Assembly: GCA_003970805.2 (NCBI GenBank) | Contig: CP051152.1 | Coordinates: 3,906,001-3,970,000, forward strand | Length of the DNA stretch: 64,000 nucleotides | Source of the DNA: Undibacterium piscinae | GTDB lineage: Bacteria; Pseudomonadota; Gammaproteobacteria; Burkholderiales; Burkholderiaceae_D | Direction: 5' to 3' | Shown: piece by piece, positions 18,746-28,184 of the stretch | How positions within the stretch are numbered: position 1 is the stretch's first letter | How the letters are laid out: each line of letters opens with the position of its first letter | Made by a program: the position numbers and the translations under genes | The notes under the pieces: model-generated | The model's input: only the letters and a program-made list of their open reading frames with translations | Databases searched by the model: none | Told to the model about the DNA's origin: nothing

Positions 18746-19960
18746 ATGGATTTTCAGTACAGCCCTAAAGTGCAAGCCTTGCGAGCGCGTTTAATCGCTT
18801 TCATGGAGGAGCATGTCTATCCGAATGAACAGGTGTTTTTTGCCGAAATCGAAGCTAACCGCAAGGCTGGTGACGCCTGGATTCCCACCAAGATTGTCGA
18901 AGAGCTCAAGGCCAAGGCACGTGCTGCCGACCTATGGAATTTGTTCTTGCCAGAATCCGAACTCGGTGCCGGCCTGACTAACCTGGAATACGCACCGCTG
19001 TGCGAAATCATGGGGCGCTCGCTGTGGTCAGCCGAAGTGTTTAACTGCTCGGCACCGGATACCGGAAATATGGAAGTGTTCGCCCGCTATGGCACGCCGG
19101 AACATCAGGAGCAATGGCTAAAACCGTTGCTAAATGGTGAGATCCGTTCCTGCTTTGCCATGACAGAACCTGATGTGGCTTCATCGGACGCTACCAATAT
19201 CGAAGCCTCGATTGTGCGTGATGGTGATGAGTATGTCGTCAACGGCCGCAAATGGTGGTCTTCCGGCGCCAATGATCCGCGTTGCAAGGTGTTTATTTTC
19301 ATGGGCAAGAGCGATCCGGACAACGTCAGCCGTCATCATCAGCAGTCGATGATCATCGTGCCGCGTGATACTAAGGGCGTGACTATCCTGCGCCATTTGC
19401 CGGTGTTTGGCTATGACGATGCGCCGCATGGTCATGGCGAAGTCCTGTTTGATAACGTGCGGGTGCCGGTCTCGAATATTCTGCTTGGTGAAGGTCGTGG
19501 TTTTGAGATCGCCCAAGGGCGTCTCGGCCCTGGCCGTATCCATCACTGCATGCGCCTGATCGGTTTGGCCGAGAAAGCCCTGGAAGATATGTGCAAGCGC
19601 TCGCTGAGCCGCGTCGCTTTCGGTAAGCCGGTGGCAGAGCAAGGCGTGACGCTGGAGCGTATCGCCAATGCACGTATCTTGATCGATCAGACCCGTTTTC
19701 TTGTGCTGAATGCCGCGCAGATGATGGACACGGTAGGCAATAAGGCTGCAGCCAAAGAAATCGCCATGATCAAGGTTGCCGCGCCGACCATGGCCTGTAC
19801 CGTGATTGATTGGGCAATACAGGCGCATGGCGGTGCCGGCGTTTCTAACGATTTTGGTCTCGCTTACGCATATGCACAAGCGCGTACCTTGCGCCTGGCC
19901 GACGGACCGGATGAAGTGCATCGCAATCAGATCGGCAAGATGGAGTTGAAAAAAATATAA
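18746..19960 (+). CDS. Acyl-CoA dehydrogenase family protein (ACAD10/11-like)
   Basis: This 404-residue FAD enzyme has [20 protein letters not shown] (flavin/substrate contact), [15 protein letters not shown] and the C-terminal helical domain ending [20 protein letters not shown]. The GPDEVH ending and length fit the ACAD10/11-like group, which oxidises longer or 4-hydroxylated acyl-CoAs in studied members; that specificity is not shown here. The start ATG 18746 follows AGGAG at 18736-18740. It is probably cotranscribed with the phosphatase gene and ends before a strong terminator. Confidence 0.92.
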   Translation: MDFQYSPKVQALRARLIAFMEEHVYPNEQVFFAEIEANRKAGDAWIPTKIVEELKAKARAADLWNLFLPESELGAGLTNLEYAPLCEIMGRSLWSAEVFNCSAPDTGNMEVFARYGTPEHQEQWLKPLLNGEIRSCFAMTEPDVASSDATNIEASIVRDGDEYVVNGRKWWSSGANDPRCKVFIFMGKSDPDNVSRHHQQSMIIVPRDTKGVTILRHLPVFGYDDAPHGHGEVLFDNVRVPVSNILLGEGRGFEIAQGRLGPGRIHHCMRLIGLAEKALEDMCKRSLSRVAFGKPVAEQGVTLERIANARILIDQTRFLVLNAAQMMDTVGNKAAAKEIAMIKVAAPTMACTVIDWAIQAHGGAGVSNDFGLAYAYAQARTLRLADGPDEVHRNQIGKMELKKI

Positions 19961-19981
19961 GGCGAAGGCAATCTAAGCATT

Positions 19982-20013
19982 GCAGCCTATTGCGACCTAT
20001 TGCCGCCTATTGC
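19982..20013 (+). repeat. Short tandem repeat, 10 bp x3
   Basis: Three consecutive imperfect copies of a unit containing CCTATTGC lie between the acyl-CoA dehydrogenase and its terminator. Confidence 0.8.
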
Positions 20014-20025
20014 AGACATGAATGA

Positions 20026-20061
20026 AAAGCTGGCTGAATGAAAATTCAGCCAGTTTTTTTT
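20026..20061 (+). terminator. Rho-independent terminator after the acyl-CoA dehydrogenase
   Basis: CTGGCTGAAT (20030-20039), a GAAA tetraloop and ATTCAGCCAG (20044-20053) form a perfect stem followed by eight T. Confidence 0.95.
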
Positions 20062-20100
20062 ACCTGGAACTTAGCATTCAGGTGCGAGCGGGCTTGGGTT

Positions 20101-20838
20101 TCAGGGCGGCAGTTCAAAGCGATAGCCGACGCCGTAGACTGATTGCAGGTAATCGCCGCCGGGCAAGCGGTTCAGGATTTTCTTGCGGATGTTCTTGATG
20201 TGAGAGTCGATAGTGCGGTCATTGATGTCGCGCTGATCTTCGTGGGCGAAATCGAGAAGTTGCTGGCGCGAGTAAACGCGCTCCGGATGACTGATCAGCT
20301 CACCCAGCAAACGAAATTCGACCGGCGTCAGCGGCAGGGCGGTGGCATCGATAAGGATACGCATCTGCACATGATCAACCACGAAGCGCGGTGCGGCTGC
20401 GGGGCTTAGCGTGATTGCTGCAGGATTATTCTGAATGCCGCCATTGCCGGCATTACCACTGTGGCGGCGCAGATGCACCTTGGCGCGCGCCACTACTTCA
20501 CGCGGACTAAAGGGTTTGCAGACGTAATCGTCGGCACCCGATTCCAGGCCAAGTAAGCGATCAATCTCGTCGACTTTGGCGGTTAGCATGATGATAGGCA
20601 ACTGGCTAAATGTCCTGACCTGCTTACAGAGCTCCAGACCATCAAGGCCGGGCAACATCAGGTCGAGCAAGACCAGATCAGGCGCTGCCTCGCGTATCTG
20701 CGCCAATGCGCTGATGCCATCGGCCAGACAATCGACCAGATAGCCGCTGGCGACAAAATAATCGGCCAGCAAGGCGGCGATCTTGGTATCGTCCTCGACA
20801 ATCAGGATGCGGCTAGCTTGGGTGCCGGTGTTGTCCAT
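20101..20838 (-). CDS. OmpR-family response regulator, BaeR-like
   Basis: This 245-residue protein has a receiver domain (ILIVEDDTK, phosphoacceptor D59 in LVLLDLMLPG, then LTAK) and an OmpR-type winged helix (LTPVEFRLLGELISHPERVY, DRTIDSHIKNIRKKI, VYGVGYRFE). Similarity to E. coli BaeR is close throughout, for example EIDRLLGLESGADDYVCKPF. It sits 71 bases downstream of its histidine kinase. In E. coli, BaeSR controls envelope-stress efflux, but no efflux pump lies beside it here, so the target genes are unknown. Confidence 0.9.
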   Translation of the reverse strand: MDNTGTQASRILIVEDDTKIAALLADYFVASGYLVDCLADGISALAQIREAAPDLVLLDLMLPGLDGLELCKQVRTFSQLPIIMLTAKVDEIDRLLGLESGADDYVCKPFSPREVVARAKVHLRRHSGNAGNGGIQNNPAAITLSPAAAPRFVVDHVQMRILIDATALPLTPVEFRLLGELISHPERVYSRQQLLDFAHEDQRDINDRTIDSHIKNIRKKILNRLPGGDYLQSVYGVGYRFELPP

Positions 20839-20909
20839 GTTGGTGCTCGCAAAAAATAGTGAAGCAAGTAGGCTGTAGGCAAAAACGGCAATTGTGGCCT
20901 ATCGCCTGA

Positions 20910-22415
20910 TTATGCTACTGCCGGCAGCCGAATGACAATCTTAATCCCACCCAATCTGGAGGGCAGGGCGGCGATTTTGCCGTGATTTGATTCTATCAGC
21001 GCCTTGCAAATCGATAGCCCCAGGCCGCTGCCGCCGCGTTGACGGCTACGGTCCTGATCGGCGCGATACAGGCGCTCGAACAGGCGGGCATGAGTGCCGT
21101 CTGGCACGCCGGGAGCACTATCTTCAACACTTAATTCTAGCAGTGGTCCGTTACGGCTGAGGCTGCATTGCAACTGGCCACCGGCATCGGTGTAACGCAG
21201 GCTGTTTTCAAATAAATTGCTAAATACCTGAGTCAGCCGGTCGGCGTCGGCCTTGACGTACAGCGGCTCAGCCGGAATCTGGCTGCTTACCGTCAGATTG
21301 GCGGCCTGTATGCGCGGCTGGTAACGTTGCAGCACCTCGTTCAGGAGCGTGCACAAGTCGATTCTTTGTAACTGAAACGCCAACTCACCGGCATGCGCCA
21401 GATTGACCTGATGTATATCATCGACCAGCTTACTCAAATGCAGCACTTCTTCATGCAGCGACTTTAAAGCGCTTGGACTGGTTGGGCGTATGCCATCGAT
21501 CAGGGCCTCGATTTCGCCGCGCATCACCGTCAATGGCGTGCGCAGTTCGTGCGAGACATTCGCCAGCATCTTACTGCGCTGCGCTTCGTTTTGCTGCAGG
21601 GTGAGCGCCATCGCATTGACATGGCTTGCCAGTTCGCCAAGCTCGTCTTGATTGACGATGTCGGCGCGCGCTTCCAGTTGTCCTTGCGAGATGCGTCTGG
21701 TAACGCTGCGCAGCGATGCCACCGGTAGCAGCAGATGACGAGTCAGCCAGATTGAGAGTAATACCGACAGCAAGATCAGGCCACCGGCCAGCCAGAGTAT
21801 CTGACGTGTCTGTGACAGTACGAAGCCGCTGGCGCTGGTATGGGATAGTTGGCGCAAGGGCATCAGGCTTAAACTGGCGACGGTACGCCCATCTACCACG
21901 ATGGGCTGGCGCTGGCCGGGCGGCGTATCGCGCGGGCCTACCAGTATCCGGCCATCTTGATCGATGAGGGATAAACGTGGCCCAAAACCCATGGGGTCAG
22001 GTGGTGGCGGGCGACGGGCAGGAAACTCTTCGCGTGGCGGGCGATCAGGGTGATCTGGCCGATCGGGGTGGTTTGGCCGGTGCGGCGGCCGCGGCGGGCG
22101 CTTATCCGCATCGTCGTTTGCCTCAGCGGTTGGTCCGGCGTTGGCCTGCTTATCAGGGAAACCTACGCGTGCGACATCGAGCATATCGCGCATGGCGCGG
22201 CGGTTATCGGCAAACCGGTCGAGATTGCCGTGACGGCGGTAATCCTCGGCAAACAGCTTACTGATTTCTTGTAAGTGCTCAGATTCGAGCTGATTCAGAT
22301 AGGCGATAAAGCCGCTTTTTAAGTTCTGGCTGGTGATCCACGCCATGGTGCCTACGCTCAGTATCACAATGGCGATGATGGCAAGGGCGATTTTGCGGGC
22401 AATGGTCAGACGCAC
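20910..22415 (-). CDS. Sensor histidine kinase, BaeS-like
   Basis: The start is GTG 22415: AAGGAG at 22426-22421 lies five bases ahead of it, and the product begins MRLTIARKIALAIIAIVILS; the frame extends to a TTG at 22469. The order is a transmembrane segment at about 8-28, a periplasmic loop to about 205, a second transmembrane segment, HAMP, HisKA with NVSHELRTPLTVMRGE, and an HATPase domain (NLFENSLRYTDAGG, GGSGLGLSICKAL). The loop contains an odd stretch rich in Pro, Arg, Asp and His (HRPNHPDRPDHPDRPP) absent from ordinary BaeS and suggestive of metal or polyanion contact. It is in an operon with the BaeR-like regulator. Confidence 0.9.
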   Translation of the reverse strand: MRLTIARKIALAIIAIVILSVGTMAWITSQNLKSGFIAYLNQLESEHLQEISKLFAEDYRRHGNLDRFADNRRAMRDMLDVARVGFPDKQANAGPTAEANDDADKRPPRPPHRPNHPDRPDHPDRPPREEFPARRPPPPDPMGFGPRLSLIDQDGRILVGPRDTPPGQRQPIVVDGRTVASLSLMPLRQLSHTSASGFVLSQTRQILWLAGGLILLSVLLSIWLTRHLLLPVASLRSVTRRISQGQLEARADIVNQDELGELASHVNAMALTLQQNEAQRSKMLANVSHELRTPLTVMRGEIEALIDGIRPTSPSALKSLHEEVLHLSKLVDDIHQVNLAHAGELAFQLQRIDLCTLLNEVLQRYQPRIQAANLTVSSQIPAEPLYVKADADRLTQVFSNLFENSLRYTDAGGQLQCSLSRNGPLLELSVEDSAPGVPDGTHARLFERLYRADQDRSRQRGGSGLGLSICKALIESNHGKIAALPSRLGGIKIVIRLPAVA

Positions 22416-22881
22416 GGTGACTCCTTGTCGCATAAGCCGGGCAATTCCTGACAGCGGATGTCTGTGCAAATCGCGTTCATATTTATCGGTGAGATGTTGT
22501 CAGCGGTGAAACGATGTACGAGCATATTGACGCTCAATTATGAAGTAATAATGGATTTCCCTATAGCCATTTGCATGGAGATGTCTGTTGTTTAATAAAA
22601 TCAAAGCAAATATGAAAATCGCTGAAAAATATAAAAAATCTTCATAAAAAGTGATGGTCTCCATTTTTTCTCCACATTCGGCACTTATTCTGGCTACAGC
22701 TTAAGTTTCTCTTGGGCAAAAAATACTATGTACACACTGTGCGTGAACTAAGCCGAAATCCGCAGATATCAGCAGATACCAGCAGATACCAGCATTGATC
22801 AGCATTGATTAGCTTAAGCAAGTGCTTTGCCAGCCAAGACAACATTATCCGCAACATAGCCGGGATCAAAGGAGACGCAAT
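22416..22881. other. Spacer between the sensor kinase and the peroxidase-like gene
   Basis: No gene is supported. It is AT-rich around 22540-22680, probably carrying divergent promoters, and includes the 10 bp tandem array at 22761-22810. Confidence 0.5.
22761..22810 (+). repeat. 10 bp tandem array (about 5 units)
   Basis: The units CGCAGATATC, AGCAGATACC, AGCAGATACC, AGCATTGATC and AGCATTGATT run in direct succession about 70 bases before the peroxidase-like gene. Period 10 places the units on one face of the helix. Confidence 0.85.
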
Positions 22882-24360
22882 ATGAACATCAGCAAAAGTA
22901 ACAGGCACATGGTAAAGCTGCCTGCCATCATGGGATTGCTCGCCGGTGCGCTAGTAGATTCTGCTTACGCTGCAGCGCCGCTTGCCCAACCCAACGGTGA
23001 GGGTGCCGCGCTGAGCTTTAGTAGCGGCGGTAGCATAGACACGAATAATCCATTTTTTAAGCCCTTTGGTAACGGTCGCGCCTGCGTCAGTTGTCATCAG
23101 GAGAGCCAGGGTTGGAGCGTCTCGCCTGCTGCGTTACAAGCGAGATTCACGCAAAGCAATGGCAATGATCCTATTTTTAAGCTCAATGATGGTGCCAACT
23201 CGCCCAATGCCCCTATCACCAGCCTGGAGCAAAAACGTGCCGCCTATAATCTGCTGCTGTCCAGGGGCTTGATACGGGTCGGCTTGGCTATACCTGCCGC
23301 GGCTGAATTTACCCTGGTAAAAGTGGAGGACCCGTATGGCTACGCCAGTGCCCGGGAGTTGTCACTATTTCGCCGGCCTTTGCCGACCACTAACCTGAAA
23401 TTTCAAAACACCGTGATGTGGGATGCGCGCGAAACCTTGAGCGACGCACAATCCAAACTCTGCATTATCGGTAGCCGGCCAGCCAAGTGCTTTGCGCCGG
23501 TTGATGTCGACTTGCTGCATCAATCGAATAGCGCAGTGACCGGGCATGCCCAGGCCGCGCAAGGCTTGACGGCAGCCGAACAGCGCGCCATCGTTGATTT
23601 TGAAAAAACCTTATTCACCGCGCAGATCAGCAGCAAAGTTGCCGGTAGCCTCAATGCCGCAGGCGGCAAGGGAGGGCCGCTGGCTTTGGCACAAAACAAT
23701 TTTTACTTCGGCATCAACGATGTGCAAGAGGGCGACTATCAAACAGGTGCCGCTTTTAATCGCGCAGCCTTTTCCTTGTTCGGAGCCTGGCGCGGCTTGG
23801 ACGTGCGTCCGCCGCCACCTCCGGCTATCCCGGGTCGGCCAAGACCACCGGCTTCGCCGCCAGTGAGTAGCACCGATCTGGCACGCGCCTCAATTGCGCG
23901 CGGAGAAGCGATTTTCAATAACAAGCCGTTCAATATCGGCGGCGTCGGCGGTTTTAATGATGAGTTGCGCCGCCCTTTACAACGAGGCACTTGTACCAGT
24001 TGCCACAACACGCCGAATGTCGGCAGTAGTTCGGTGCCGCGCCTGTTTAACACCGGCACTTCCGATGCCCGTCTGCGTACTCCCGATATGCCGCTGTACA
24101 CGCTAAAAAATATCGCCACAGGTGAAGTGGTGCAGACTTCTGATCCGGGCAGTGCGATGTTGACCGGTAAATGGAAAGACATAGGGCGCTTCAAGGTGCC
24201 TAGCCTGAGAGCGCTCGAAGCTCGTTCACCGTATTTTCACAACGGCTCCGTCAATGATCTGACTGTGCTGGTAAAGTTTTACGACAAGCGTTTTGGCATA
24301 GGGTTTTTCGCCGCAAGAGATCGTCGATCTGACGGCGTTTCTGAAGGTGTTGTAGCTTAG
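22882..24360 (+). CDS. Di-haem cytochrome c peroxidase-like protein, 3' frameshifted
   Basis: This exported c-type cytochrome (492 residues as read) starts at ATG 22882 behind GGAG; a signal peptide (MGLLAGALVDSAYA) is followed by a haem site ACVSCH and, late in the chain, CTSCH. The C-terminal half has the MauG/CCP-like features RFKVPSLRALEARSPYFHNG and VKFYDKRFGIG. A proline-rich insertion (RPPPPPAIPGRPRPP) sits between the haem domains. The last residues are wrong: dropping one T from the run at 24304-24308 gives FSPQEIVDLTAFLKVL and a stop at 24352-24354, the normal family ending. As read, the protein instead ends FFAARDRRSDGVSEGVVA, using a stop inside the repeat element that follows. 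Confidence 0.82.
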   Translation: MNISKSNRHMVKLPAIMGLLAGALVDSAYAAAPLAQPNGEGAALSFSSGGSIDTNNPFFKPFGNGRACVSCHQESQGWSVSPAALQARFTQSNGNDPIFKLNDGANSPNAPITSLEQKRAAYNLLLSRGLIRVGLAIPAAAEFTLVKVEDPYGYASARELSLFRRPLPTTNLKFQNTVMWDARETLSDAQSKLCIIGSRPAKCFAPVDVDLLHQSNSAVTGHAQAAQGLTAAEQRAIVDFEKTLFTAQISSKVAGSLNAAGGKGGPLALAQNNFYFGINDVQEGDYQTGAAFNRAAFSLFGAWRGLDVRPPPPPAIPGRPRPPASPPVSSTDLARASIARGEAIFNNKPFNIGGVGGFNDELRRPLQRGTCTSCHNTPNVGSSSVPRLFNTGTSDARLRTPDMPLYTLKNIATGEVVQTSDPGSAMLTGKWKDIGRFKVPSLRALEARSPYFHNGSVNDLTVLVKFYDKRFGIGFFAARDRRSDGVSEGVVA

Positions 24361-24461
24361 GACGTACGCAAAATTGCTCTGGATAGGCGTACCGCCGAAG
24401 ACAGTACTTTAGTACGGCAAGGCGGATACAACGACGCTGGGGCGGTTTTGCGTAAGTCCTA
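24358..24461. mobile_element. Palindromic element of about 104 bp (MITE-like)
   Basis: The ends TAGGACGTACGCAAAA (24358-24373) and TTTTGCGTAAGTCCTA (24446-24461) are inverted repeats with one mismatch. Inside, CCGCC...GTAC and GTAC...GGCGG form a second inverted repeat around TTTA. There is no coding capacity. Both ends begin in TA, as with elements that target TA. It abuts the 3' end of the peroxidase-like gene. I infer a non-autonomous element or an extended REP-type repeat; copy number elsewhere cannot be judged from this window. Confidence 0.55.
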
Positions 24462-24504
24462 TAATTTTTAAAAGCGCATGGCCGCTCACGCAAGCGCCAT
24501 GCGC
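24462..24504 (-). terminator. Probable terminator for the GGDEF/EAL gene (- strand)
   Basis: GCGCATGGC (24474-24482) pairs with GCCATGCGC (24496-24504). Read on the - strand the stem is followed by TTTTAAAAATTA. It lies 80 bases after the GGDEF/EAL stop. Confidence 0.6.
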
Positions 24505-24583
24505 CTGCTGGCGGCATCGCCCCGCAAAGGCGCATGGATACTGCGCGGTGGGGAGGGCTGAATATTACTTTGAGATAGGAAAT

Positions 24584-27022
24584 TTACCTGAAGTGCCAGG
24601 CTAAAATGTCATTAATTGGCATAGGCTTGGCGATATGATAGCCCTGAGCGAAATCTACGCCGAGTGCACCAAGGAGGCTTAGCGTTTCGGCATTTTCTAC
24701 AAATTCGGCTATCGTGAGCTTACCCGTCAGGTGGGCAATTTCATTGATACTCCTTACCATCGCGCAGTCGACCGCATCGCTTGCCATATCTTTGACGAAT
24801 TGCCCGTCTATCTTTAAGTAATCCACTGGTAATCGTTTGAGATGTGCCATGGAAGACATTCCACTGCCAAAATCGTCGAGGGAGGTTCGAGCGCCGCGAT
24901 CGTGCAAAACGTTGAAAAACTCTAATGCCGTATTTATATTCCCAATCGCAGCAGTTTCGGTGATTTCAAAACAAATCTTATTCGCAGGTATCTGATGCTG
25001 CTCAAGTGCGTCTATGACGAAACGATGGAAGTCACGGTCGCAGACTGTTTTTCCGGACAAGTTCACGGCAATAGTTGCTATTTCAGAAATTTCATTTTGA
25101 TGGCTTCTCATCCATTCAAAAACATGAGTCACCACCCAGCGATCGACTTGTTCCGCCAGTCCGTAGCGCTCAGCGGCGGGGATAAATGCACCGGGAAGTA
25201 CAAGTGTGCCATCGAATTCTCGCAATCGAAGTAATGCCTCAAAATGCAAACCTTTGGCTGCGCCTGTGTCTAGTCGTATGATAGGTTGCGCAAAGAGCTC
25301 AAAGCGATCTTCATCGATGGCTTGTTGTAGGCGCGGTGCCCACTGCATTTGGTCATGTTGAGCCAGTATTGCCTTATCCAGATCTTCGTAAATATGGACT
25401 CGTCCCCGGCCCTCATCCTTGGCTGCAAAACATGCGCCATCAGCAGCCTGCTGCGCTTCTTGCGCGGTCGCCCAGCGCCCATCCAACGGGGCGACACCAA
25501 TGCTGGCGCCAACGCGAAAAAATTTCCCATTTTGCTGGAAGCGGATTTGCCCGACCTTATCGCATACAGATTGGGCAACCCGTTGCGCAACAGTGATGTC
25601 GCAGCCTTCCAGTAAAAGAGCAAACTCGTCGCCGCCCAGACGTGCTACCGTGTCTTTCGCCCTCACACTTTTTAGCAGTAGCTCCGCTACTTCCTTCAAC
25701 AGGGCATCGCCAGCGGCGTGGCCGCAGCTATCGTTGACGATCTTGAACTGGTCCAGATCAATGCAACACAAGGTATGGCTTGTGCCTGTGGCGATAGACG
25801 ACTCAAACATTTCCAGCAGCAATCGATCAAATTCGGCCCGGTTCGCTAATCCGGTTAGATGATCGTGGCTAGCTCTTCGTTCTACTTCTTGTCTTAAGAT
25901 ACGTTGTCCGGTGACATCTCTAAATACCATCACGACGCCCGTAATGACATCGCCGGAAGTAAAAATCGGTGCAGCAGAATCTTCCACCGCGTATTCGCTA
26001 CCGTTTTTACTGATCAATACGGTGTCACGGGCGAGCCCGACAATGGCTCGTTCTTGAAGGCAATGGGCAATCGGATTTTTTGCGGCGAGACGGCTGTGCT
26101 GATTGATAATGTTGAAAACAGTGGTTACCGGTAGACCTATGGCATCGGCCAGCCTCCAGCCGGTGAGTTTTTCTGCAATAGGATTGAGATATTGTATTTT
26201 TTCAAATTCATCGGTCGTGATAACTGCATCACCAATGGAGCTAAGTGTCACCCTGGTTCGCTCGAATTCATTGGCTAAAGCAATTTCCAGAGACTTACGT
26301 TCTGTGATGTCTTTGGTGTAGCCATGCCATAAGATGCTGCCATCCGAACGAGATTCTGGCGTGGCATGGCCCTCAAGCCAGCGCATGCCGCCTTTTGGTA
26401 AAATCACGCGATATTGCTGATGCCATATCGTCAAATTTTTTGCCGACTCCGTGATCCCTTTGGATATTGCATCGAGGTCATCGGGGTGTACTCTTTTTAA
26501 CGCCAAGTCAGAATTTCTTTGAACTTGTAGCGGACTTAATTCATAAATGCTGCGGATGCCCTCGCTGGCATAGGGGAAACGAGAGCTTCCGTCGGGAAAT
26601 AACAGAAATTGATAAATCGCCCCGGGTACTTGCTCCGTTGCTTTTCTTATTCGAAAAAGTTCATCTTCCAGACGTTGGCGTTCATTGACGCGTATGACTA
26701 CACACTCGGTGAATGCACCATCAATTTTATTGTGCGTTATTGCATTGAACAGTACAGGTATTTGTTGCCCGTTTTCATTCGCTAAACTAATGGCAATTTC
26801 TTCGACATGGCCATGAATATGCAGCATGGACATCACCTGCATGTGAAACATTAATTTGTTTGCCGATGACAGCAACTCATCGAGATGCTTGCCGGGTAAG
26901 TCTTCCTGAGGCGTGCCTAGCATCGATGCCAGCGTTCGATTGGCCGCGACCAATCGCAAACTGCTGTCGAAAGAAAAGATGCCGCAAGGGGCGTCCTCGA
27001 CATTGAAAGTTGACAGGCTCAT
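24584..27022 (-). CDS. PAS-PAS-PAS-GGDEF-EAL protein (c-di-GMP turnover)
   Basis: This 812-residue protein has no transmembrane segment. Three PAS domains lie at about 1-110, 135-240 (PAS_3-like, HPDDLDAISKGITESAK) and 250-375. The GGDEF domain (about 385-540) has an intact GGDEF in ARLGGDEFALLLEG and an inhibitory I-site RAKD five residues ahead. The EAL domain (about 560-810) has HFEALLRL, DDFGSGMSSM and VDYLKIDGQFVKDM. Both synthase and phosphodiesterase motifs look intact, so the net activity is open. Its start overlaps the end of the RsbQ-like hydrolase gene by four bases, so the two are translationally coupled, and the first PAS domain is the likely partner of that hydrolase. Confidence 0.93.
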   Translation of the reverse strand: MSLSTFNVEDAPCGIFSFDSSLRLVAANRTLASMLGTPQEDLPGKHLDELLSSANKLMFHMQVMSMLHIHGHVEEIAISLANENGQQIPVLFNAITHNKIDGAFTECVVIRVNERQRLEDELFRIRKATEQVPGAIYQFLLFPDGSSRFPYASEGIRSIYELSPLQVQRNSDLALKRVHPDDLDAISKGITESAKNLTIWHQQYRVILPKGGMRWLEGHATPESRSDGSILWHGYTKDITERKSLEIALANEFERTRVTLSSIGDAVITTDEFEKIQYLNPIAEKLTGWRLADAIGLPVTTVFNIINQHSRLAAKNPIAHCLQERAIVGLARDTVLISKNGSEYAVEDSAAPIFTSGDVITGVVMVFRDVTGQRILRQEVERRASHDHLTGLANRAEFDRLLLEMFESSIATGTSHTLCCIDLDQFKIVNDSCGHAAGDALLKEVAELLLKSVRAKDTVARLGGDEFALLLEGCDITVAQRVAQSVCDKVGQIRFQQNGKFFRVGASIGVAPLDGRWATAQEAQQAADGACFAAKDEGRGRVHIYEDLDKAILAQHDQMQWAPRLQQAIDEDRFELFAQPIIRLDTGAAKGLHFEALLRLREFDGTLVLPGAFIPAAERYGLAEQVDRWVVTHVFEWMRSHQNEISEIATIAVNLSGKTVCDRDFHRFVIDALEQHQIPANKICFEITETAAIGNINTALEFFNVLHDRGARTSLDDFGSGMSSMAHLKRLPVDYLKIDGQFVKDMASDAVDCAMVRSINEIAHLTGKLTIAEFVENAETLSLLGALGVDFAQGYHIAKPMPINDILAWHFR

Positions 27023-27840
27023 GAAAGGATGGGCGGGTTATTCGTATTTTCCAAGAACTGTGTGATCAGCTCAATGGTCTCTTTCGGATGGCTCATGTGA
27101 GGACAGTGACCGGTTGCCTTCATCTGTACCAGCGTACTTTGGGATAAATGCTTGCTGAGATATTCTCCGACTTCCAGCGGAGCAACCGAATCATGCTGAC
27201 ACTGAAGGAGTAAGCAAGGTTTATCAAGATTTTTTAAATCTGCGCGGTTGTCGGCCAAGAAGGTCGCCTCGGCAAAGCGTTTGGCAATCGGCGGATCCAT
27301 TGCGCAAAAACTAGCCTCAAGTTCTTGTGCCAACGCGGGTTGATCTGGATTTTTTGCTACGACGCCAGCCAGATAATTGGCCCAGCCAGGCTGATTGCGG
27401 GAGATCATGTCTAATAAACCCTCAATGTCTGCCGCTTCAAAGCCACCAATATAGTCTGGAGGATCATTTAAATAGCGCGGTGACGGACAAACCATGATTA
27501 ATTGTGCGATGCGCTGTGGTATTTTTGACGCGGCAAGCAGGCAAATCATGCTGCTGACAGAATGGCCAACCAGAATAACTTTGCTTAGATCGAGCGCTTC
27601 GCATATTTCAATAATGTCTTGCGCATACCCGCTCAAAGACGAATATCTGTCGGGATCATAGGAATCCAGATCTGATTGGCCAGCGCCGACATAATCGAAA
27701 AGGATGACTTTAAAGTTATCCTCGAAGCTTGGGCTAACTTTACGCCACATTGCCTGATCGCAACCATAGCCGTGGGCAAATACGATTGCTTGAGAGCCTT
27801 TGCCAGATACTCGAACGTTGTTTCTTTGCAAGATATCCAT
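27019..27840 (-). CDS. Alpha/beta hydrolase, RsbQ-like sensor component
   Basis: Starting at ATG 27840 (MDILQRNNVRVSGKG, with AAAAAGGG upstream) the 273-residue protein matches Bacillus RsbQ along its length: FAHGYGCDQAMWRKVSPSFE, ILFDYVGAGQSDL, PSPRYLNDPPDYIGGFEAAD, GHCPHMSHPKETIELI. The catalytic triad is intact: Ser in VGHSVSS, Asp in CQHDSVAP, His in GHCPH. RsbQ-type hydrolases (same fold group as plant KAI2/D14) act with a PAS domain of a partner protein in energy-stress sensing. Here the overlapping next gene is a PAS-GGDEF-EAL protein. An upstream in-frame ATG at 27885 is possible. The ligand is unknown. Confidence 0.92.
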   Translation of the reverse strand: MDILQRNNVRVSGKGSQAIVFAHGYGCDQAMWRKVSPSFEDNFKVILFDYVGAGQSDLDSYDPDRYSSLSGYAQDIIEICEALDLSKVILVGHSVSSMICLLAASKIPQRIAQLIMVCPSPRYLNDPPDYIGGFEAADIEGLLDMISRNQPGWANYLAGVVAKNPDQPALAQELEASFCAMDPPIAKRFAEATFLADNRADLKNLDKPCLLLQCQHDSVAPLEVGEYLSKHLSQSTLVQMKATGHCPHMSHPKETIELITQFLENTNNPPILS

Positions 27841-28184
27841 GGGTTGCCCTTTTTCAATTGGAGTAAAAAACGATTGTTTCATCAAAGGGCAGTCCCCCTA
27901 GATTTAACGAGGATACAATAGCCTGCAAGAACTATTGTATCAACATTGTAAAATTACGTGTTTTTCCCTAATTAATAAACGAGGGGTTGACTAATTGCAA
28001 AAAGGAAGTTGCCTTTAAATGCTGTGCACTCTTCGAAATTATACAAGCAGTTATGGCAATCGCTTAATTGGATTGGTCTTATTGGTTTACCGGCCTTAGT
28101 GTTTTTATTGGTCGTATATATTGGCCGATTCAATCCATGACGATAGGCGAAAGGCTTTGACAAAGCTCCCGGCCTGTTTCTACA
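27841..28184. other. Divergent spacer upstream of the RsbQ-like and ABC genes
   Basis: No gene is evident. It holds the promoter regions of both divergent genes; the clear one is at 28157-28186. Confidence 0.45.

Noticed and set aside
19181..19921. 246-codon - strand ORF opposite the acyl-CoA dehydrogenase
   Set aside because: Antisense shadow; the sense protein is complete and conserved.
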